DNA of 64,000 bases from Phytophthora sp. 'mugwort'. Taxonomy: Eukaryota; Oomycota; Peronosporomycetes; Peronosporales; Peronosporaceae. Of this stretch, positions 42,248 through 53,767 are shown piece after piece. How positions within the stretch are numbered: position 1 is the first letter of the stretch; each line of letters opens with the position of its first letter. The position numbers and the translations under genes are program-made. The DNA is taken from the NCBI GenBank assembly GCA_033558025.1, contig JAUCEF010000013.1, forward strand, positions 985,001 to 1,049,000. Direction: 5' to 3'. The notes beneath the pieces were generated by a model, which was not told where the DNA came from, searched no databases, and worked only from the letters and a program-made list of their open reading frames with translations.

Positions 42248-43711
42248 GGTTCTGTTATCGTCCGCGTCAGATGGGGAATGAGGTCGAGATCGGCGAGGGA
42301 ACACGCTCACATTCCTCTGTGTGTCGTCGCCTGGGGAGCCAAGACCGCCAACACCTGGCACGCACTTCAACGCGCAATGTCTCGTCGTCGCCTCGACATG
42401 CAAAATCAGCTGCGATTGGCCTCCCGGGATAGCCAATCTTCTCGCCAATGGAGGCGAAGGCGGCGGTGTATCAGAGTCTGATACCTAAATGGGATAAGAG
42501 AATGAACAAGACGCGCCTCGCGCCGTCTGCCGCCTTTATAAAAATAAATTATTTTGCCTCAAAATCGGTGGCATTTTCGGCGTTATCACGAGCAAGAACA
42601 ATGCAGACTTATAATGAGCCATGTTAGCAAGTCGGACACACAATCAACCAGTCTTGACATGTTAAAGGTGACATTTACTTGGATATCTTATTCCGTCGCG
42701 TCAGTGGAGGATGAGCATGCCATATGGAGATCACCAAGTCAGCTACGATACGGTAAACTATGTTGGCATTTTCGGTAAAGTTGGTTTTTCCAGTTAAGCG
42801 TTGTGTTTGCCCCCTCAAGTTGCGATGCTACATATGTTATAGTGACAGGCCCTAATAAAATCAACACCCCGGCTATCTCCAATTTTGCCCGTCGAAACCG
42901 GCGAAATGAGTCACCTACAGTAGTGACCGCCGGTCCCGGACCTTTGAAGATACTGTACATCATCAGCGCGGTCTAGATACCGGTCGTTTAACGACATCGC
43001 CGTCGGCTTTTAAAGTGACACAGTCTTTACATGAAGGCGGAACAGCCAAACCAATGGATCACCGCAGGGCTCCCGTAACGAAGTCCGCTAAAAGGGTTAA
43101 GCGACACAGCACTTCGTCCACGAGCACCCCGTGGTAAGCTACGATAGCCGCACTCGCTCAGCGATGGTTATGCCTCCGCACTAACGGGAAAATGTAATCG
43201 ACGCCTCTATCATGTGATTCGTACATATTTGGTATCACTGGTATCCTGCATATTAAACAAGAGCCCTGTCTGAGACGCACGCACGCACTGGGAACAAGAA
43301 GAAGCAACAGAACGGGATGAACGTGGCCAGCTTCGCCTGGCTGCACGAAACTCCAGCCGATGGATGCTGCACCCAGAAGCACAGGCAGGTATTATTCCAC
43401 GACGAGGAAATGCTCGGTCACCAGGTCAGGCCAGGCGCAAGCTTAGCGGTTATAATTTTCGACGTTCAGCGTATGTGGATCTTGCATTTTGGGCACCTGA
43501 TGGTCAAATAGATACACACTGATCAAAGAGCTGCTTGAATCGAGCAACGAGAGCCTATATTGTCGCCCATGTCGGCCTGTAGACACGAATTTAAGGACTC
43601 GGTGCTAAAACCCACCACATCAAGCAAACCAGCACTCCCAGCGTTCGTCAAGGATACCAGCGTATACCTCAGAAACGCGTTGACCGTCATATTTTCTGTT
43701 TAGTGCCTTGG
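42248..43711. other. intergenic stretch, 1.46 kb, no supported gene
   Basis: Between cis-prenyltransferase B and the Polinton I see no recognisable protein. The best candidate is a 64-codon frame at 43317-43511 (starting MNVASFAWLH) that includes a possible splice donor (CAG|GTATTA at about 43385). It could be a first exon or a relic, but nothing supports it. The left Polinton target duplication (GACGAT, 43712-43717) closes this stretch. Confidence 0.5.
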
Positions 43712-43717
43712 GACGAT
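43712..43717. repeat. Polinton target-site duplication (left)
   Basis: GACGAT occurs here and at 62386-62391, directly outside the inverted repeats. Six bases is the duplication length known for Polintons. Confidence 0.93.
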
Positions 43718-43962
43718 AGTAGTAATGTTCAGGTACAATACAGGTAAATTATTTCTACTATCCTAAAAGTCCCACCCACCCAGTCCATAACTCAGTAAAT
43801 AACCCAAGAAAAAATAAAGTAGGCAAGACCAGTCGTACCCCTCTGATGCGAAGGAAGTACCCTCCTAACCTCCAAGCACCACAAAACCTGTTAAAGTCTA
43901 TAAAGCAGAGCTCGGGATTATTATAGAAAGTAAGTTCATCCTAATAGATAAATATAGTAAGT
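43718..43962. repeat. Polinton left terminal inverted repeat
   Basis: Matches the reverse complement of 62143-62385 with scattered substitutions and small indels. It starts AGTAGTAATGTTCAGGTACA. The divergence between the two repeats, about one change per 12-15 bp by eye, shows an old insertion. Confidence 0.93.
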
Positions 43963-43995
43963 ATAAAACGATATATACGATCATCCAAGCATAAA

Positions 43996-44481
43996 ATGAT
44001 CTGCAATACATTTGATGAAAATCAAACCATGAAGGACTTTATATTAACTCTGACAATTGATTCAAATCGACAACAGTTGATTGACGCTTTGAGATCATTT
44101 GAAGAAGATAAGCATTATTTTGAAAATATGGAAATCGTTTTCGAAATCGAAAATAAAAACGATTACATTGAGTATTGGATCAGAGGCGGCTACAGTCAGT
44201 TCGACAAGTTCCACTATGCTTACTACGGTGTCCCTCGATTTAACCAAGAGCTGGAACACCTAATGATAACGGAATCTTGTTGGTTCATTGATGATGCTCG
44301 AAATTTTGAAAATGGGTTGATTGAGCTCAGTGATATCATTCGAAATAAATCAAAGCTTACTTCGTATGCGTTCCAATACGAACGTTGCATTCAGCAGATA
44401 CAATTTCATCCAAGATTCATGTATGAACGTATGCATCAGTTTGTTAATATCGAAGACGTATTCGAAGCAATGGGATATTAA
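43996..44481 (+). CDS. unknown Polinton protein, 161 aa
   Basis: The first gene after the left repeat and intact. Residue 1 is at 43996; a second in-frame Met (44029, MKDFILTL) is an equally likely start. It is acidic and aromatic-rich, soluble, with no motif or membrane span that I can name. Its intactness among broken neighbours suggests a young gene, retained function, or chance. Confidence 0.6.
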   Translation: MICNTFDENQTMKDFILTLTIDSNRQQLIDALRSFEEDKHYFENMEIVFEIENKNDYIEYWIRGGYSQFDKFHYAYYGVPRFNQELEHLMITESCWFIDDARNFENGLIELSDIIRNKSKLTSYAFQYERCIQQIQFHPRFMYERMHQFVNIEDVFEAMGY

Positions 44482-44532
44482 ATTCATATATTTTTAATCC
44501 TAATATAAAGTCTCGTATAGTATATAGGAAGC

Positions 44533-44727
44533 ATGACTTACACTCCAGAAACGTACCAACGGAACAAGGAATCAATCGCACGGGCTCAGAAGAAGTATTA
44601 TCTATAGAACCGTGAGAAACGATTAGCGAACCAGAAAAAATATGACAGCGAGCATCGTGATCAAATTCGTGAGCGACGGAAACGGACGCTAACCTCGACT
44701 AGTGAAGTTGAGACACAAACGGATTAA
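44533..44727 (+). pseudogene. small basic coiled protein with internal stop
   Basis: A 64-residue frame beginning MTYTPETYQRNKESI with an in-frame TAG at 44605-44607. It is Lys/Arg/Tyr/Gln-rich, with a repeated QKKY pattern like the small helical basic proteins often found beside polymerase genes in virus-like elements. It was likely a DNA-binding or structural peptide. The tail ends EVETQTD. Confidence 0.5.
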
Positions 44728-44852
44728 GAATATTTTTTTTTTCAAATTGAGTTTAGTTAGGTGAATATAGAAGGTGTTTATCCTGATACAAGGTCAAAAA
44801 CATATAGTAAGAATTTCTGCGTAGATAATATAGACAGTGAGATATAGCAACG

Positions 44853-47800
44853 ATGTTGGCCTACGAACTCGAAGGACTAAGACGTTTGAAGATCAAACCG
44901 ATTAAATGGGGGAGTAGCTACCGAGTAAAGGTGCGGGGGCATACTGGTAAGATGGTATATATATATAACGGAGACATTTCAAGAATCAAGAATCAGAGAT
45001 TAGTAGCAAAGCAATACAATGTTTCCATGGATAAAATAACTGACACTATCTCAGCTGACTTCCGTGCCGACCCAACTTACAAAGCGCCAAAGATGATGTT
45101 TGGGAGACTCATTTATACGAGAACATTCAGACGGAAGATTTCTATGATAAGCTTGAGAACGTTCTTCTATCTCAGAAGAAGGCTTACAAGGTAAATCTCG
45201 CCCTTGGCTACACGATGTATGATCCCCTCGGAGATGAAGAGTTCTATTTCTATCCGAACATCGCTAACACAAACGTGTATGAGAAACCGTTCGTCGTAAA
45301 TAGTAGAGCCGATGCCAGGAAGTAATTACTGATATTCGAACGGAAGAGCTTTCGAATACACTCAACTATCCAAGGGGGGGATCAAGGTCAAGTCTATCAA
45401 TGGCTTCAAGGTCTTTATCGACTGCCGCGATCACGCGCTCGGTGATAGCGATGCTTTGATACCAGATTTCATCAAGCAAAATAGATATATCATCAACTTT
45501 CCACGCACCAACAACAAATGTGTCTTCTTCTGTATCGCATATCATCAACAAGTAGAGAAGAATCGGAGAAAGGTCGTGGCTCAAGTAAAAGATTCGTTCA
45601 AGCGCTATTGCAACTACAAAGGTCTTCAATTCTCCCTCAGTCTATATAAAAGCTTCAAACCTATCGATCTACTTGAGTTTGATCAGCTTGAGGAGTGCTT
45701 CAATTTGAATATTAACGTATATGGCTTTGACGTTGGTACAAACGCTATCGAATGTATGCGACCAACGGAGGGTAAATATGAAGACACTATCAACATTCTA
45801 TCTCATGACAACCACGCTTTCTACATTACGAACGTTGCTCGTGTTCAATCCAAGTACAATTGCCCTAAGTGTTCGACGGTGTTTGAAAACGATGTGCGAA
45901 TGCGTGCTCACACTAAGAATAAATGTGATCAGATCAATCTCGAGTCATTTGATAAGGAACCAACGATTTATCGACCCGCTCAAAATAGAATTAAGGGTCT
46001 GCTGATGAAGTATTCGATCAAGAATATTGATCACTATCTCGATCATTTCATTGTATTCGATTTTAAGTCATTGATAGAGCCTTTGGGACAAAATCATGGA
46101 ATTAACACCGAATTCACCAGTAAGCATATCTCATTATCAGTAAGTGTTTCAGATAGCTTATCTGCGGAAAAACGATGTTTTGTGGATAACAACCCTAAAG
46201 CCTTGGTTGAGGATATGATATCTTACATCAACGAGGTATCGGTTAGGATTACCAACTGGCACAAGGACAAATTCAAGGCGATTTACTATTCGATTAACAA
46301 ACAACTATCATGGCTTGAGAATGCTTATCCAAATGTTATGGACGGTATAACTGATGAAAATATCAAAACGATGCGAAAGGATAACGCACAGCTCGATAAG
46401 CATCTGAACATTAGAAAGAAGATTGAGAAGGATCTCGAGAGATTGGATCAAACCGTCGATCAGACACCAGTCCTCGGTTTCAATTCTGGGTCGTATGATA
46501 TCAATCTCGTCAAGAACGAAATCTTTAGCTCGATAGGGACTGACAACATCCACCATATTATCAAGAATGGTGGGTACATGGCAATCGCTACCAAAACCTT
46601 TAAGATGCTTGATATGATCAACTACGTTCCGGCCGGGGCGAGTTATGACAAATATCTCACGACATATCTTGGGGGCTGTCAATGCGAGGATAAGCTTAGA
46701 TGTACTTGCGAGCTAACGAAGGGGGTATTTCCTTACGAAAACATGACCAGTTATCAAGTCCTGAGTGAGACTCAACTACCTCCAAAGTCAGCTTTCTACA
46801 GCAAGCTACGTAGTTCCCACATCAGCGATGAAGAGTATGAGCGAGCAAAGTTTGTTTGGGAACACTATGGGATGAAGACAATCAAAGACTACCTCATTTG
46901 GTACAACAATCTGGATGTGGTTCCTTTCATCAAGGCAAATCAGAAGCCGCGGGAGTTGTTCAAGCGATTCGAATTAGATATGTTCTGTGATGGTGTATCT
47001 CTGCCTGATCTTAGCGAAAAGGTCATGTATAAGACCCAGGAGCTAATTTTTCCAAGTAAAGAACCTGCCGTAGCTTTCAAATACCCCGAAAGTCGATTCT
47101 TAGGCTATATCAAGCAAGATAGAGAAGCTAAACGCGATTTTGCAATGACAATGTATCATCTTGATCAGCTACTCAAGAGACAAAAGTACATTTGCAACTA
47201 TTGCTATACCAAACTCAACGAAGATAATGTTTCAGCTGATCGGATCAATAACAAGAAAGGCCATGAGGATGGTAATATCATAATCAGTTGTGTCAGTTGT
47301 AATGTCGCACGTAAAGATTTGAACATCAAGTCATTCCGATACAAGAAGTTGATCGAGTTCAATTCTGACCGTCTGGTCTATTCGATTGATTTGGAAGAAT
47401 CCGATATCTATCGCAAGATGAAGGCTAACATCGCAGGAGGACCCTCTATTATATTCAATCGTTTCGCTAAACACAACGAGACTACGATTCGAGGGGGTAA
47501 AGTATGTAAGAAGATCATTGGGTACGATGCGAATGCCCTGTATCTATGGTGTCTCGGTAATCAGATGCCTTGCGGGCGTTTGACTACGATCGATGTATAC
47601 GACAATACCCGTCGATGACATCAAGGATAACAAGATATTTGGTTTCCTTGGATGCGACATTGAGACCCCAGAACACTTGAAGGGCTCTTTCAGTGAAATG
47701 AGTCCTATATTCAAAAACACTGAAATTAATCCAACGGAAGAGATAATTGGTTCCCATATGTTTGAGTACAATCAGACGCGTGGCAAGAATGCATCGAAGG

Positions 47801-48819
47801 CTGCTCGGAAGCTCATTGGAAGCTACTTCGGTAAGAAAATTCTTATTTATACGCCTCTACTCAAGTGGTATCTCGACCATGGAATGGTCATCACCAAATC
47901 ATACAGCTTCATCAAGGCTAATGCTCATAGGCCATTCGAGTCATTCATGAATCAAGTGTCAGATGCTCGTCGTGGAGGAGATATAGATGACTCTAAAGCC
48001 ATGATTGCTGATATGATGAAGCTTGTAGGAGATGCTGCTTTCGGGAGGTCTGGAATGGATATGAGCAAGCATAAGGAAGTCGAGTTTCTCTCGAATGAGA
48101 AGAGTATCTACAACGCTACGGAGCACTTCACTTTCAGCTCCAAGACCGAGCTTAATGATGGTACGGTCGAGATGGTCAAGTCAAAGCGAAAGATTAAACT
48201 CAGGAACCCAATCCATTTATCAATTGCTATCTATCAGCTTGCGAAGCTGCGATGCTTGAGTTCTACTATGATTGTATCGATTTCTACTTTGATCGTAGCG
48301 ACTCCAGTACCAGGAGATGGCCACAGACTCAGGATATATTGCCTTCACCTCTGAAAACCCATTCCCTGATCTAATTAAACCAGAGTTGATCGATCACTAT
48401 AACGAGCACAAGTATGATTGGTTCCCACGCGATGACACTGAAAAGAATGCAGCATTCGATCGACGCACACCAGGTCTATTCAAAGAAGAATTTCGATGCA
48501 ATGCAATGGTGAGCCTGAGCTCAAAGAATTACATAGCTACCTCGGCGACAAGATCGACAAGGAGACTAAAAAGCCGATGATCAAGCTCTCAGCCAAAGGA
48601 GTGCAGAAGAAACGCAACCTGAATGTGTTGAGCCCGGAGAACTTCGAATCAGTAGTAAGAGAACGTATCACGTTTGAGGGAAATAATAGGGGCTTTCGAA
48701 TGTGCAAGGAGACTAACTTAATGATTACTTATAGTCAAACGAAAACGGCTCTAAACTACTTCTACGACAAGCGTCGCGTATTAGAAGATGGTATCTCTAC
48801 TATGCCTCTGATGATATAG
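44853..48819 (+). pseudogene. protein-primed DNA polymerase B, multiply frameshifted, with HNH-type insert
   Basis: The longest intact piece is 45456-47618, with further pieces in other frames before and after it. I infer frame breaks near 45085, 45320, 45375 (G7 run), 47598, 48310 and 48520. The N-terminal region has a C2H2-type finger (CPKC...HTKNKC) typical of Polinton polymerases. Exonuclease motifs: FDFKS where DxE is expected (Glu to Lys), GFNSGSYD and YNNLD. An HNH-like zinc module (CNYC...DRINN...SCVSCN) lies at 47180-47340. Polymerase motif A is DANALYL (about 47525), motif B is KLVGDAAFG (about 48020), and motif C reads ATDS (48320-48331) instead of DTDS. It would replicate the element from a terminal protein primer, but this copy is dead. 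Confidence 0.93.
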
Positions 48820-48855
48820 AAGTCTTGGAGAAAACTTCTATACAATAACATAGAT

Positions 48856-49938
48856 ATGGATGCGCTTCTCGAGCAATTATACTATGATCCTGAAACTGGT
48901 TTCATCTAATCTAATACCCTTCACAAGAAGGTGAAGGAGATAGATTCTTCGATCACTCTAAAACAAGTAAAGGATTGGTATAAGACTAAATTCGACATCC
49001 AGCAGCATGTGGATCAAAAAGGTAGCTACGATGATTTTAGGATAACATCGAAGAACCCCAACTCATGGCAAATGGATCTTGCCTTTTGGGGAGGAAAACC
49101 AGTGCTGACAGCAATTAATATCAACTCTCGTTTGGGTTTTGGCAAGCTGTTGAACAATAAGCGTGCAGAGACTGTTTTAGCTGGTATCAAAGATCTTGTC
49201 AAGGAGCTGAAGGTTAATGTCCTAACAACGGATAATGGTAAAGAATTCCTAAACCGCAAGGTTTCGACCTATCTGAAGTCTCAAAGGATTACTCATTTTA
49301 ACAATGATCCAGGAGACCATGCGACAATGGGAAAAATTGAACGATTCAATCGAACTCTAAAGATGAGACTCATTCGCATGAATCAAGCTTTTACTGAGAA
49401 ACTGATTAAAAGCGTCGTCGATAACTATAACAACACATGGCACTCGTCTATCAAAAAGACGCCAATCCAAGCGAAAAGAGAAGTCATCGAGGATGATCTC
49501 GAACATAACCGTCAGTTGATGGAGAGATTGGAAAATGAGACCTCAGTCGGTGCTACAGTTCTTTATCGACTTGACAAAAGAATCTTTGACAAGGAGAAGG
49601 CCCGGTCGAGCAAAACTATCTACGAAGTAGTAGGCATCGACGGTTATCGAGTTCAGATTCGATCTAAGAATGGTCATACCCTCTACAAAGCTCCAAACGA
49701 TATCAAGTCATTTCAATCTCAAGCAACCAACGCACCACTGGGTAAGAATCAGATGTTTGAGGTAGAAAAGATAGTTGATCACAAGAAACTACCATCAGAT
49801 AAGTACAAATATTTGGTCAAGTGGGTCGGATACGATGATTCCACCTGGGAGCCTCAAGACAATCTCCGCTTAATCAACAAGAGCCAACGCTCAACGCTTG
49901 AAAAGGAGTACTGGTCAACACAAAAAATTGAGTCATAG
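48856..49938 (+). pseudogene. retroviral-type integrase with chromodomain, one nonsense codon
   Basis: The frame runs from the ATG at 48856 to the stop at 49938 with a single in-frame TAA at 48907. From 48931 it is open for 335 codons. The DDE core shows Asp in WQMDLAFW, Asp in TTDNGKEF and Glu in KIERFNR. After a basic linker, the C terminus has a chromodomain (KYLVKWVGYDDSTWEPQDNL). The enzyme inserts the element and makes the 6-bp target duplications, and the chromodomain probably guides it to marked chromatin. The stop lies in the N-terminal ~17 residues, so a downstream start could still give a nearly complete enzyme. Confidence 0.93.
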
Positions 49939-50051
49939 GCTTGTTAATAAATAGGTAGAGACATCCTCTGTTTAGCTTCTGATTCAAGTATATTAATCCA
50001 TCGATATTTGCTCAATTTTGCATTTTTTATCTGATTTAATATAGTCAGACA

Positions 50052-50327
50052 ATGTGTAAGGATTGCATAGATAAAGATATCGAGCTGACGAAGCTACGAC
50101 GGAAGCTATGGATCATCCAAGAGGTAAGCCGAATCAAAAACGAGCTCCAAAATCTTGACCCAATATCAAATTTCCGCAAGACGGTTGTAAATAGAAGGTA
50201 TCAGCGTGAATTGGAGTCAATCTTCGGCGTTCCATTCCGCTGTGTCAAGGATCGGTATTTCAGCCTTTTGAACGAGCGAAATCATATTTGTCATTCATAC
50301 TCCACTACTGGTAATTATGAGTGCTAA
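50052..50327 (+). CDS. unknown Polinton protein, 91 aa
   Basis: Begins MCKDCIDKDIEL. It has a CxxC pair at the N terminus, then a charged helical stretch (probably a short coiled coil) and an aromatic C-terminal part with further Cys and His. It overlaps the next frame by 11 bp, which suggests a linked transcription unit. A zinc-binding role is possible but unproven. Confidence 0.5.
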   Translation: MCKDCIDKDIELTKLRRKLWIIQEVSRIKNELQNLDPISNFRKTVVNRRYQRELESIFGVPFRCVKDRYFSLLNERNHICHSYSTTGNYEC

Positions 50328-51621
50328 TTTTTATGACAAGCACGATATAGATACAATATTCCCCAATTTCACTTCACTCGCTCAGCGTGAGCAGAAGCGA
50401 CAGGAGCTACTTGAACGTTCGCAACGACCCGTGCAACAAGCTAAAGCCAAGCGACTGATGTACGAAGGTGCGTCATGGGCAAGCGATATTCCAGCTGGAT
50501 TGACTACAGTTCCGAAGAAATCAACCGAATCGGCACAGACTGACATATCTGTCGGTCCCGATGAAGAAACACCTGATATTTTGAAAGTTAGTCTCGCCGA
50601 TGTCTTAAAAATAAGACTCAATGACGGAAACTCTCAGAAAATCCCTGATATATCAACCTCAACTCCTGGAATAAGTACGGTTGATAGTGGGATACAAGCA
50701 ACACCCGACACGACTGATAAAGGATTACAGGCTCGCCCTAATACAACTGACAGAAATTCACAGGCTCGCCCTGATACAACTGATAGAGGATTACAAGCTT
50801 GCCCCGATACATTAGATCAAAACTTTCAGGTTCGTCCTAATACTAAGGTTGTCGGTTTTAACACGGATCTTACAATACCGCCAGAGAAGACAACAATGGA
50901 TACTGAAGAACAAGTTGATTCAAGGGCTTGGATTAAAGATCTATTCATAGAAAATCCGAATTCGGCTGCTCTTCGAATTCATCCCATCCGAAGGAAGAAT
51001 GGTAAAGATGATCCGAGATACCGTCTCGGATTTAAGGGGGTTCTCATTTCCATCATAGGGAATAAGAAGCGATATAATTATGAAACGATTGATTGGGTTG
51101 CTACAGAATCAAAAATCAGAGATATCCACTACGACGGTGAAAGCAAGTCAATAGATGAAGTTGGATCAATGCGTGGTGAAGAAAATCGGACGCGAATACT
51201 AATGCGGTTAGAGGGGAAGAAGCGAGCAGCAGGCGATGACTTAGAGTATCTCGATGTCAAGCTTAAGGATAGGAGACTGAATGACATTCATTTCGCCAGT
51301 AAATCAACATCGACAAGCTCTGACAATGACCAAAGTCGAATAAAACTACTGTGGATTTTACTAAGCAACAAAGAGCTGTTGATATCGAATGGGCTTATGA
51401 AGAGTATCGTTCCCGTTTTCAAAGAAAAGTTCAAATCTGATGAATCCAATCTACGTCAGTACGTTTGGATTAACAAATAATCTATCGATGTTTATGGTAA
51501 AGAATCCAATCTGAAGCAGAAGTCGGCGAACGATAAAGTTGATTGGCAATCGACGCTTAGTACATTTCTAAGCATGATTAAGAAGAAGAGGATTAGAACT
51601 CTCAATGGTCGGGACACCTGA
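50317..51621 (+). pseudogene. unknown Polinton protein with internal Thr/Asp repeats, one nonsense codon
   Basis: An open frame of 387 codons from 50317 to a TAA at 51478, then open in the same frame for 46 more codons to 51621. Continuity across the stop suggests a point nonsense mutation. Residues ~120-175 hold four degenerate copies of a ~14-residue repeat (QARPxTTDRxxQ). The N terminus is charged and helical, and the C-terminal half looks like a folded domain rich in Lys, Asp and Ile. No family recognised. Confidence 0.55.
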
Positions 51622-52136
51622 CGTCGAAAGGTCTATCAAACAATTTCAGACAACCGACGATGATGATCGAGAGGCGCGACATGGTATCAGAAGCGGGCTG
51701 AATGAATACAGAGATGAAAATCTATCAATCCCTGACAACGATGCTAAACGAATCCTATTGGATTATTACACTCAGCTGGCGAGCGAACAAATTGCTATCC
51801 CATTCGGATGCATCCGATTGCTAAGTCAAAAATCGGAATCAGACCGCACGCAGATTACTATTTCGGTCAGCCAAGAGCCTCTCAACTTTTCAATATCATC
51901 ACAATTGATAACTACAATAAGAAACGCAAACCAGTGTCTGGTGTTGCCTTGAAGGGATTAATGAAAAATATTCATGGATGACCACATTCACATCTCTACT
52001 GAACCACTTTGACGAATTAGACGCATACCTCTCTAATATTGATTATGAATTCCTTCGAATGATAAAGAAGCGGCGAGAGTTATTGAAGAGAAGAAACTGA
52101 ATGAAGACCGACGAAAAAAATCTTGATTAGAATCTG
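51622..52136. other. decayed Polinton coding sequence, 515 bp
   Basis: Fragments in several frames (for example 51605-51952, 115 codons, beginning MVGTPDVERSIKQ) continue the AT-rich coding character, but no single frame is open. It is probably one or two broken genes between the repeat protein and the next ORF. I cannot assign them. Confidence 0.45.
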
Positions 52137-52963
52137 ATGGTTTTAAACAAAGCTATCGTAGGAACCGCTCAAGATATCACGCGACAAAGTGTAGGGGAAT
52201 ATCATGACGAAGACCTACAGAAACTTCATGATGATGCTGAAGCTTCTTTTCAGGCGTAAGGCGAGGCTCAAAAACGATATGAAGCGGCTAAGCTGGCGGT
52301 GAAACGAACTAATTCTAAAGCGGCAAGATCCGCTCTGAAGGCTACCCATTCAGCTCTTCTTGCTACTAAGTCCGTTTATCAGTCTAAAGCAAAACGATAT
52401 TCGGATGCTCGACCTAAATTACAGGGTCGTGGTCTTAGAGGAGCTGGTGTAGCTCCCTTGGATGGAGTAGTCAGACGTGGTAGAACCTATAACCTGAATG
52501 AGATTCAGGGCTTAGCTACTCCATCGGCGTACGTATATCGACAACTCGGTAGCAAGTACATTCGTTTGCCAGACCTTGATGCTAAGACACTGGTGTTGGT
52601 ACAGCCTAATCGACGTAAATGCGGTCCTAAGTGTTCGATTAGTGATAGTCTTCAAGCTATGATCAAGACCCTCGTCTATAAGCAGAACATAGACCAAAAT
52701 GCTTACGATAAGCTTACCATAGATGACAAAAAATGTCCAAAGAGATCCTTGCCATCACACATCTCCAGTACCATTTCCATGATAAACTCGAGGATCCGCT
52801 ACAGACGCTTCGAGCAGAGTATGATAAGCTCAAAGGAGAGCTTGAATTAGGCAATGACGTCCCAAGCATAATCAAACAGCTGAAGTCTCTAACAGTGGAT
52901 ATGTACAACAATCATCTCATCTCAGATAACGAGTTTCGTGATATTATCACTCGGATACTATAA
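52137..52963 (+). pseudogene. unknown Polinton protein, coiled-coil plus conserved core, broken
   Basis: An ATG at 52137, an in-frame TAA at 52257, then an open frame to about 52733, where an A-run shifts the frame into 52733-52963. In total it represents ~275 residues. The first ~100 residues are Ala/Lys/Ser-rich and helical. A compact middle follows with GRGLRG, YNLNEIQGLATPS and KCGPKC, then a helical C terminus. No recognised family. Confidence 0.5.
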
Positions 52964-52977
52964 TCAGAGACAAAAAA

Positions 52978-53406
52978 ATGTTCTTCTTCAGTACACACAT
53001 CATCGCCAGATTTGGGGGTAGCTACGGCGACAACGCCGATCTCAATGTCGCTGAGCTTAAGGCGATAATGAAGAACCTCATCATCAGTGAGCGACCTCAG
53101 AAAACTCAAGCAGCCGTTTGGGCAACCGATCTCGATAAATCGGCTAAGAAGGTAGATGCAACGACTCAAACTCAGGGAGGGAAGGTATGGGCCTATCAAC
53201 CGAAGAAAAAACAAAAACAGTCAAGACCTTTGCTATTTTTTAAGCTAATCCACTTCTCATTGCTTTATTGGCTCGCCCTCGATAGACCGCAATTTTTTAT
53301 CGCTTACAGTGATCTCAAGTATGGCAGACTCACCGTCAGGTGTTTGCGTCGGGAGAAAGACACTATCCCCCAATACTACGATTTGATCAGCTCTCAAAAG
53401 GGTTGA
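52978..53406 (+). CDS. uncertain Polinton ORF, 142 codons
   Basis: Open from 52978 to 53406. Residues ~30-80 (from MKNLIISERPQ) look like a natural basic protein with a VDATTQTQ segment that resembles the EVETQTD tail of the small protein at 44533. The later hydrophobic part may be out of frame. Low confidence that this is one real gene. Confidence 0.35.
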   Translation: MFFFSTHIIARFGGSYGDNADLNVAELKAIMKNLIISERPQKTQAAVWATDLDKSAKKVDATTQTQGGKVWAYQPKKKQKQSRPLLFFKLIHFSLLYWLALDRPQFFIAYSDLKYGRLTVRCLRREKDTIPQYYDLISSQKG

Positions 53407-53450
53407 TTCTAAAACTTGACTCGGCTCATCGTTGAGTAGATTAGTTCTTA

Positions 53451-53451
<1 letters not shown>

Positions 53452-53484
<33 letters not shown>

Positions 53485-53751
53485 CAAAGAAATTTCTTCG
53501 AGACCAGTCAGTTGAATATGGGCGCTCGTTATCGATTGCTCCGGTCTTTTATAGTATTTGTCTCGACGCTTTGCATCGTTGTGGTCAAACGCACTGTATG
53601 CCTTCAGCGGGGTTGCATCTCTATATTGATCGTAAGGCTCACCATTGCTCCGAATACCACCAAACGATACAATACGTCCGTCGCTAAGCAGAGCATCATA
53701 TTTCTTTAAGCGTTTGTTTGATACTCTGAATCTGTAGCTTAATTCCTTCAT
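53452..53751 (-). CDS. DUF5754-like small protein, 3' end running into an AT repeat
   Basis: 99 codons from the ATG at 53751. The core pattern (KKYDALLSDGR, IVSFGG, DQYRDATPL, HNDAKRRDKYYKR) is that of DUF5754-type small basic proteins found in giant viruses and related elements; function unknown. The last residues are an Ile-Tyr run encoded by the (AT)n repeat at 53454-53481. So the natural C terminus has probably been replaced or lost. Confidence 0.65.
53454..53481. repeat. (AT)n microsatellite
   Basis: About 28 bp of uninterrupted AT dinucleotides at the 3' end of the DUF5754-like frame. Confidence 0.95.
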
Positions 53752-53767
53752 GCTTGTTCTATACTAC

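Noticed and set aside
42739..42963. 74-codon minus-strand frame between cis-prenyltransferase B and the Polinton
   Set aside because: Short, with no motif, promoter or neighbour support.
43317..43511. 64-codon frame as a gene
   Set aside because: No homology that I recognise and no supporting downstream exon; mentioned only as a weak candidate.
45366..46682. Minus-strand frames inside the Polinton polymerase
   Set aside because: They are antisense to convincing polymerase motifs and lack features of their own.
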